A stretch of 64,000 nucleotides of DNA from Ryuthela nishihirai (Eukaryota; Arthropoda; Arachnida; Araneae; Heptathelidae). Under the pieces are notes generated by a model that was not told the DNA's origin, ran no database searches, and saw only the letters and a list, made by a program, of their open reading frames with translations. The position numbers were made by a program, and so were the translations under genes. Shown in pieces: positions 58,929 through 64,000 of this stretch (position 1 is the first letter of the stretch; each line of letters opens with the position of its first letter). The stretch is taken from NCBI GenBank assembly GCA_038380435.1, contig JAWZYU010000028.1, positions 44,203,095-44,267,094 on the forward strand, read 5' to 3'.

Positions 58929-59724
58929 TACACTGAAGTGCTAATGAATTAGAGATAAGAGACGTTATCCAAGTTCAGTACCGCAAGTCCCGCATTTGCG
59001 CGCATGCGTGGCAAAAACGAGAGTCCCACTTCTAACGGCCCGACACCGGCTCAACGCCTTGCCTGGGCTAAAGAACATCGAAAATTGGCAACGGATAGAC
59101 TGGAGTGATGAATCCCGATATAAACCTCATCACGCCGATGGGAGACTGAGGGTATGGCGCCAACCCCATGAAGTCATGGATACTGCATGTTAAGTCGGAA
59201 CAGTACAAGTTGATGGTGGCTCAGTGATGGTATGAGGTGTCTTTAGTTGGACGTCTGTGGGATCTTGGTATGTGTACTGACGACTCTCAATGCATCCCGG
59301 TATGTAGAACTCATGGCTGACCATTTACACCCATTTATGGCCATCATGCATCCCAATGGAGATGGCGTCTACCAACAAGACAATTATTCATCTCACAGGT
59401 CCAGGTTGGCTACTGCATGGTTGCAGGAGCATTCTGCTGACTTTGAAATAATGAATTGGCCACCTAGAAGCCCAGATTTAAATCCCATCGAAAATCTTTG
59501 GGATACCACCGAGAAGAGTGTTCGGGCCCGTGTCAGCGACGTGTCAGCGACGACCTTGAGAAAATTGTGGTCAGCTCTGGAGGATACATGGGTTGCTAAA
59601 CCTGTGGAACATTTATGCAGGCTTGTGGAGTCCTTGCCTCGTCGTGTAGCTGCCGTTATCAGGGCCAGAGAGGGTTCAACACGTTACTAGGTTGCTATAC
59701 AAAATTCAATGGCACTTCAGTGTA
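58929..59724 (+). mobile_element. Tc1-like transposon, internally shortened
   Basis: Ends TACACTGAAGTGC (58929-58941) and GCACTTCAGTGTA (59712-59724) are 11-bp inverted repeats with a TA on each side, so the TA target duplication is visible. At about 790 bp it is roughly half the usual Tc1 length; the DNA-binding N-terminal half of the transposase is mostly absent. Confidence 0.92.
58996..59690 (+). pseudogene. Tc1-like transposase, catalytic domain
   Basis: Two main frames. 58996-59193 has the first catalytic region, IDWSDESRY, then RVWRQPHE. 59247-59690 has QQDNYSSH (second Asp, codon 59379-59381) and SPDLNPIENLW (Glu codon 59490-59492). Between them lie a frame change and an in-frame stop in a GGSVMV-type segment (59218-59235). 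Exactly 36 residues separate the second Asp and the Glu, where classic Tc1 has 34. The N-terminal helix-turn-helix region is missing, so no active enzyme is expected. Confidence 0.88.
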
Positions 59725-59837
59725 GAATATTACACTTCAAGCGTCATGAACTTTGATTTGACACATAAATTGACCTTTTTTTAGTTTGACCTTCGCATTC
59801 GAAAGATAGAGTGGAACAACTGTTTTGACAAATCCAC

Positions 59838-60765
59838 AAACCGAAAATCTACAAATGACTCCTAGAAAGCTCAATCCTACAAATGACTCCTGCAAATCGA
59901 AATCCTACAAATGACTCCTGCAAATCGAAATCCTACAAATGACTCGTACAAACCGAAATCCTACAAATGACTCCTAGAAAACGAAATTCTACAAATGACT
60001 CCTACAAACCGAAATCCTATAAATGACTCGTACAAAACGAAATCCTACAAATGACTCCTAGAAAACGAAATTTTTCAAATGACTCCTGCAAACCGAAATC
60101 CTACAAATGACTCCTACAAACCGAAAAGCCTACAAATGACTCCTACAAAACGAAATCCTAAAAATGACTCCTACAAAACGAAATCCTACAAATGACTCCT
60201 AAAAAACGAAATTCTACAAATGACTCCTAGAAAACGAAATTCTACAAATGACTCCTAGAAAACGAAATTCTACAAATGACTCCTAGAAACCGAAATTCTA
60301 TAAATGACTCGTACAAAACGAAATCCTTCAAATAACTCCTAGAAGACAAAATTCTTCAAATGACTCCTACAAACGAAATCCTACAAATGACTCCTACAAA
60401 CCGAAAATCCTACAAATGACTCCTATACACCAAAATCCTACAAATGACTCCTACACACCGAAATCCTATAAATGACTCCTACAAACTGAAATCCTAAAAA
60501 TGACTCCTAAAAACCGAAAATCCTACAAATGACTCCTACACACCGAAATCCTATAAATGACTCCTACACACCAAAATCCTGCAAATGACTCCTACACACC
60601 GAAATCCTATAAATGACTCCCACAAACCGAAATCCTACAAATGACTCCTACACACCAAAATCCTACAATTGACTCCTACACACCGAAATCCTATAAATGA
60701 CTCCTACAAATGACTCCTACAAACCGAAATCCTACAAATGACTCTTGCAAATCGAAATCCTTCAA
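59838..60765. repeat. 28-bp minisatellite, about 33 copies
   Basis: Unit CCGAAATCCTACAAATGACTC then CTACAAA. Variants: GTACAAA, CTAGAAA, CTACACA, ATTCTACAAA. Groups of CTACACACC units cluster at 60420-60690, showing local duplication. Confidence 0.95.
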
Positions 60766-60779
60766 AAGCAATAGGAAGG

Positions 60780-61090
60780 TACCTAATAATACAATGCGAC
60801 CAGCCATGCTTTGAAAAGTAACTGATTTCACCCTTATAAAATCTCTTAAAATAAAATGTGTCGCTTCATATTTTCAGAAATAATTTATTTGGCAGTTACA
60901 AGGTTCCTTAAAATGAATTGCGGCCTGTCATATTTTGAAAAATAACTGATTTTGTCCTTATAAAATTCCTATAATGAAATGCCCTCCTCCCTATTTTGAG
61001 AAGTAACTATTTCAGTTCTTAAAAAATTTCTTAAAAGAATATGCTGCCAGCGATAATTTGGGAAACAATTGATTTGGCTCCCTAAATGAT
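60780..61090. repeat. dispersed repeat module, about 75-80-bp units
   Basis: Four diverged units with AATGCGNCCNGCCATATTTTGA, AANTAACTGATTT and CCTTATAAAATTYCTTAAA. The same module is at 57690-57845. Confidence 0.7.
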
Positions 61091-61196
61091 TTGAATTTCA
61101 GACGTCTCTTCTGTTTAAATATTCTGTGAGGCTGATGGCATGAAGTAAGGTAGACAACATATATCATCATCATCATCATCCTCAAGCAGCCATGGG

Positions 61197-63393
61197 CTAC
61201 GGAGGTCCAACCAGACCGTGCAATTTAGTTCTCCAAGCAAGTCGATCCTGAGCTACATCTACTGCATCTGACCACTGCACGCCAATTCTAACAAGGTCCT
61301 GTTTAACATTGTCTGCCAACCGCATCCTAGGTCTCCCCTTCTTTCTGAGGCCTTTAGGCACACTGTTCACAACCCTATTCGCTAATCTATAATCATTCAT
61401 ACGGGCAACGTGGCCAAACCAACGGAGTCTCTCTCTGCACAATATGCTGCTGAAAGGAGGTTGCAAACTCCTTTGCCCTAACCTCATCATTAGTTACAAA
61501 GTTGAACCACCTAACACCCAAGATACTGCGCAAGCATCTGGAATCAAAAGCATCTAATTTCCTCTTATCTTATCTTGTTTACAAAGTGTCCACTTTTCAC
61601 TACCATAACTAACCCTAGAAAGAACCAAACTATTATACAGTCTAATTTCAGTCTTTAGGTGTATATGCCTATTTCTCCACACTCTCCATAGATTCTTAAA
61701 AGTCCCGGCAGCAATCTCTATTCGTCTGTTAATCTCATGCCGCACATCACCATTATCTATTACATAGCTCCCAAGATAATTAAACTGTGACACCTGCTCA
61801 AGACTGCAACCATTCAGATGAAATGAATCACAGCCTGCCTGACCAATTTTCATCACTTTAGTTTTCTCTCTGTTTATAACCAAACCTACTCTACTACCAG
61901 TCTCATCAACAGCCCGAATGAAAGAGTTCATCTCATCAACATCATTTGCCAAGAGGGCTAAATCATCAACATAATCTAAATCAGAAATTTTTGTATCTCC
62001 AGTCCATTTAAGGCCAAAATCTTTCCCTTGAAGTGAATTTCGCATAACATAATAATAACCAAACTAAAGAGAAAAGGAGACAAAATGCACCCTTGTCCAA
62101 CACCAGAAGTAATGCTAAACCAATTGCTACAAGCCTTACCAACTCTCACACACGACTCAGTGTTATTATAGAGAGCTTTCATTATGTTAACTAACTTGTC
62201 AGGTACACCATGTGATCTCACAATCAACCACAAATTATGACGATCAACAGAGTCGAAAACCTTTTTGAAATCAACAAAGCTAGCAACCAAAGGTTTCTGA
62301 AACTCTAAACATTTCTCAAGAATCTGCTTAAGTGAAAAACATCCCCTACCAGTTCTGAATCCCCATTGCTCATCACGCAATTGACTGTCAACCAGATTCT
62401 TAATTCTATTAAGCACAATCATGGAAAGAACTTTACCTGGAACAGAGAGTAGGCTGATACCCCTATAGTTATCACAAGAACTGCGATCACCTTTTTTGAA
62501 AATAGTAATAACAATAGCTCTGGTAAAATGCTTAGGAACCATGCCTTTATCATAAAAGATATTCAAAATTTCAGTCATCCAAGTGGTAACAGAAACATTC
62601 CCAGCTCTAAGCATTTCCCTAATAATTTCATCTACCCCTGGGGATTTATGTAGTTTAAGTTTAGAAACAGCCAAAATAACTTCAGATTGTGTTATAGGGC
62701 TAACATTAAAGCCACCAATGCATCTACATCATTACAAACAATGGGAATAGAACTAACCACATTGTTTAGAATATCACTGAAATGCTCAGCCCACCTAGCC
62801 ATGACAGAATCCTCACCTTCTATACCTTACTTTGTTTATCCTTCAATCCCTGTATACCTGTCTGTTTTCTACCACACAAAACGTTAACTATCTGGTACAG
62901 CTCTCTGCTGTTGTGTTGTCTAACTGCTTCCTCGGCTTTGTCAGCCAAACCATCAAGACAAAGATTCTTATCAACAGCTAACTGATCTTTTACACGTTTA
63001 TTAAGTTCTCTATAATGCTTTCTATTAGGACTACTATGGTATTGATTAAGGACATTCCTGCAGTTCTTTCTTTCCGAAATAAGCTCAAGTGCCTTATCAC
63101 TCAGATAATTCTGTCTCTTCTGCTCCTTTTTTTCTTAAAAGAGTACTGTTAGTGTCCAAAAAAGCCTGTTTAAAATGATCCCATTCTTCCTCAACTTCAG
63201 TAGTAAGCATACCATGACTGTCATAATGACTAAGTAACCTATCATGGTAAGGTTTGGCTATAACTGGGTCCTTCAGAGCTTCAGTACTAAAAGTAAATTC
63301 CTCCAATGTAGAATTTGACGATGACAATAGAAGCAAAGAGTTCAGGTGCCTGCGATGACCTCTGCTCAGGATTATCCACCAGAGGATAAACAC
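61197..63393 (-). pseudogene. LINE reverse transcriptase, copy 2, broken
   Basis: Frames at 63097-63393, 61976-62674, 61554-62045 and 61197-61490 carry successive parts of the protein; frameshifts and small deletions separate them. The active-site box reads YVDD instead of YADD, and GVRQGC has become GVGQGC. It keeps the true C-terminus, which copy 1 has lost: LRWFGHVARM, then a basic KGLRKKGRPRMR and WRTKLHGLVGPP at the stop. Confidence 0.92.
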
Positions 63394-63665
63394 ATCCTGT
63401 GAATCTATTCACTTGGGGCTGTCAACCCACAAACAAACAGAAAACGCAGCGGAAGATTTTCCCTCCACAGAAGCCCACCAGTGCAGCAAAATCAGGATCC
63501 ATAATCAAGCTCAGAGCTATATATCTGTCCAGTCCAGTGGGTTTATATGGTCAGCACCAGGACCCTGTGTAGTTGACCACTCCTCAGCAGGGTAGAAATA
63601 AAAAAGAAAAGTAGCCATAGTTGTCCAGATCAGTAGGCCACACTAATCTGGCAGCCCTCCCCTTC

Positions 63666-63961
63666 TCCGCAAAATTCCCCGCCCTGCCCACGGTCAGTAG
63701 GGGACACCGATGGGCTTGGAAAGGCCGCCGTCCGTCGGATGGGACGTTAAGTCGTGGCCCCGTGTGCGGGAGAGCCATACCCTGTGCACGTTAAAGAACA
63801 CGCTGGATGGCCTTGACGGGAGGCTACCATCTGTCTCCCAACAGCTCTTCCAGTGGGTCCCCTCCCCAAACCTTCTCTGAGCCTTCGGGGTCCTTGTGAC
63901 CTGGCCATTTAGCCCATGGTGTGCAAAAAAGTGCCGCTCAGAGGTAAAACAACCCAACCCA
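63666..63961 (+). mobile_element. SINE-A, 5'-truncated, inserted in LINE copy 2
   Basis: 13-bp duplication AGCCCTCCCCTTC at 63653-63665 and 63962-63974. The same 13 bp occur once, uninterrupted, in LINE copy 1 at 20332-20344. The SINE starts at TCCGCAAAATTCC and so lacks its whole tRNA-like head. Confidence 0.97.
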
Positions 63962-64000
63962 AGCCCTCCCCTTCCGTTCACTTCCACAAGAGAGTATCTC

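Larger units (their letters stand above)
58320..59830. repeat. about 150-bp degenerate repeat module, split by a Tc1-like element
   Basis: Four units before 58929 and one after 59724 share CGTCACAAGCTTTCATTTGA, then CATAAC, then CGGTCCGAAGATATAG, then GGAACAAT and a TTTTCATATT stretch, a C/T-rich run and GGGAAGAAAGTATGG. Units differ by 15-30% by eye. The frames on either strand (to 189 aa) only reflect the repetition. Confidence 0.75.
61162..64000 (-). mobile_element. RTE-like LINE, deleted copy 2, running off the window
   Basis: Same family as 16888-20515, about 93-95% alike by eye. The 3' end has five ATC triplets (61161-61180 on the plus strand) and GCTGCTTGAGG. About 1 kb is missing near 63300, removing nearly all of the endonuclease. 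A SINE-A is inserted in the leader at 63666. The 5' end is beyond the window. Confidence 0.92.

Noticed and set aside
58364..58933. 189-residue minus-strand frame with internal repeats
   Set aside because: Lies wholly in the 150-bp repeat module; the repetition reflects the DNA, not a protein domain.

Overview
The window looks like repeat-dense, gene-poor chromosomal DNA from an invertebrate animal. It is AT-rich and eukaryotic: tRNA-derived SINEs, a non-LTR retrotransposon, Tc1/mariner and hAT-type DNA transposon remnants, and eight or more tandem-repeat arrays. An arthropod, perhaps an arachnid, is a guess from the mix of repeats; nothing in the sequence proves it. I found no host protein-coding gene, functional tRNA, rRNA or CRISPR array that I can support.

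The main repeat is a SINE of about 385 bp, called SINE-A here. It has a tRNA-like head (A box, B box, anticodon loop CTCGTAA), a conserved body, and a tail ending in AACCCAACCC. More than 40 full, truncated or decayed copies lie on both strands, and many keep 10-15 bp target-site duplications. Most 60-130 residue open frames in the window are frames through this SINE. A second SINE (SINE-B, about 200 bp, Ser/Leu-type tRNA head) occurs as single copies and as a four-unit tandem array at 4903-5713.

Layout: 1-9100 holds SINE-A copies, foldback Tc1/mariner-type MITEs, the SINE-B tetramer and a decayed hAT-like element. 9100-16670 is SINE-A with two clear nested insertions, plus a 33-bp minisatellite at 13823-14356. 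16888-20515 is a nearly complete RTE-like LINE on the minus strand, broken by one frameshift and by C-terminal damage. 20660-38600 is mostly SINE-A, with a hAT-type MITE and a 1.45-kb T-rich tandem array. 39165-45570 is a 6.4-kb satellite of 56-bp units with higher-order structure. 46270-51360 holds a 38-bp and a 41-bp array. 51800-58310 has a second MITE composite and more SINEs. 58320-61090 has a degenerate repeat module carrying an internally decayed Tc1-like element (DD36E spacing), then a 28-bp array. 61162-64000 is a second, deleted copy of the LINE carrying a SINE-A insertion.

How the parts relate: the LINE encodes an AP-type endonuclease and a reverse transcriptase, the kind of machinery that mobilises SINEs. 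SINE-B and the LINE share an 11-nt stretch at their 3' ends, a possible sign of partnership. The two LINE copies give a filled and an empty site for one SINE-A insertion. The MITEs have TA targets like Tc1/mariner elements, but their ends do not match the one Tc1 copy seen here.
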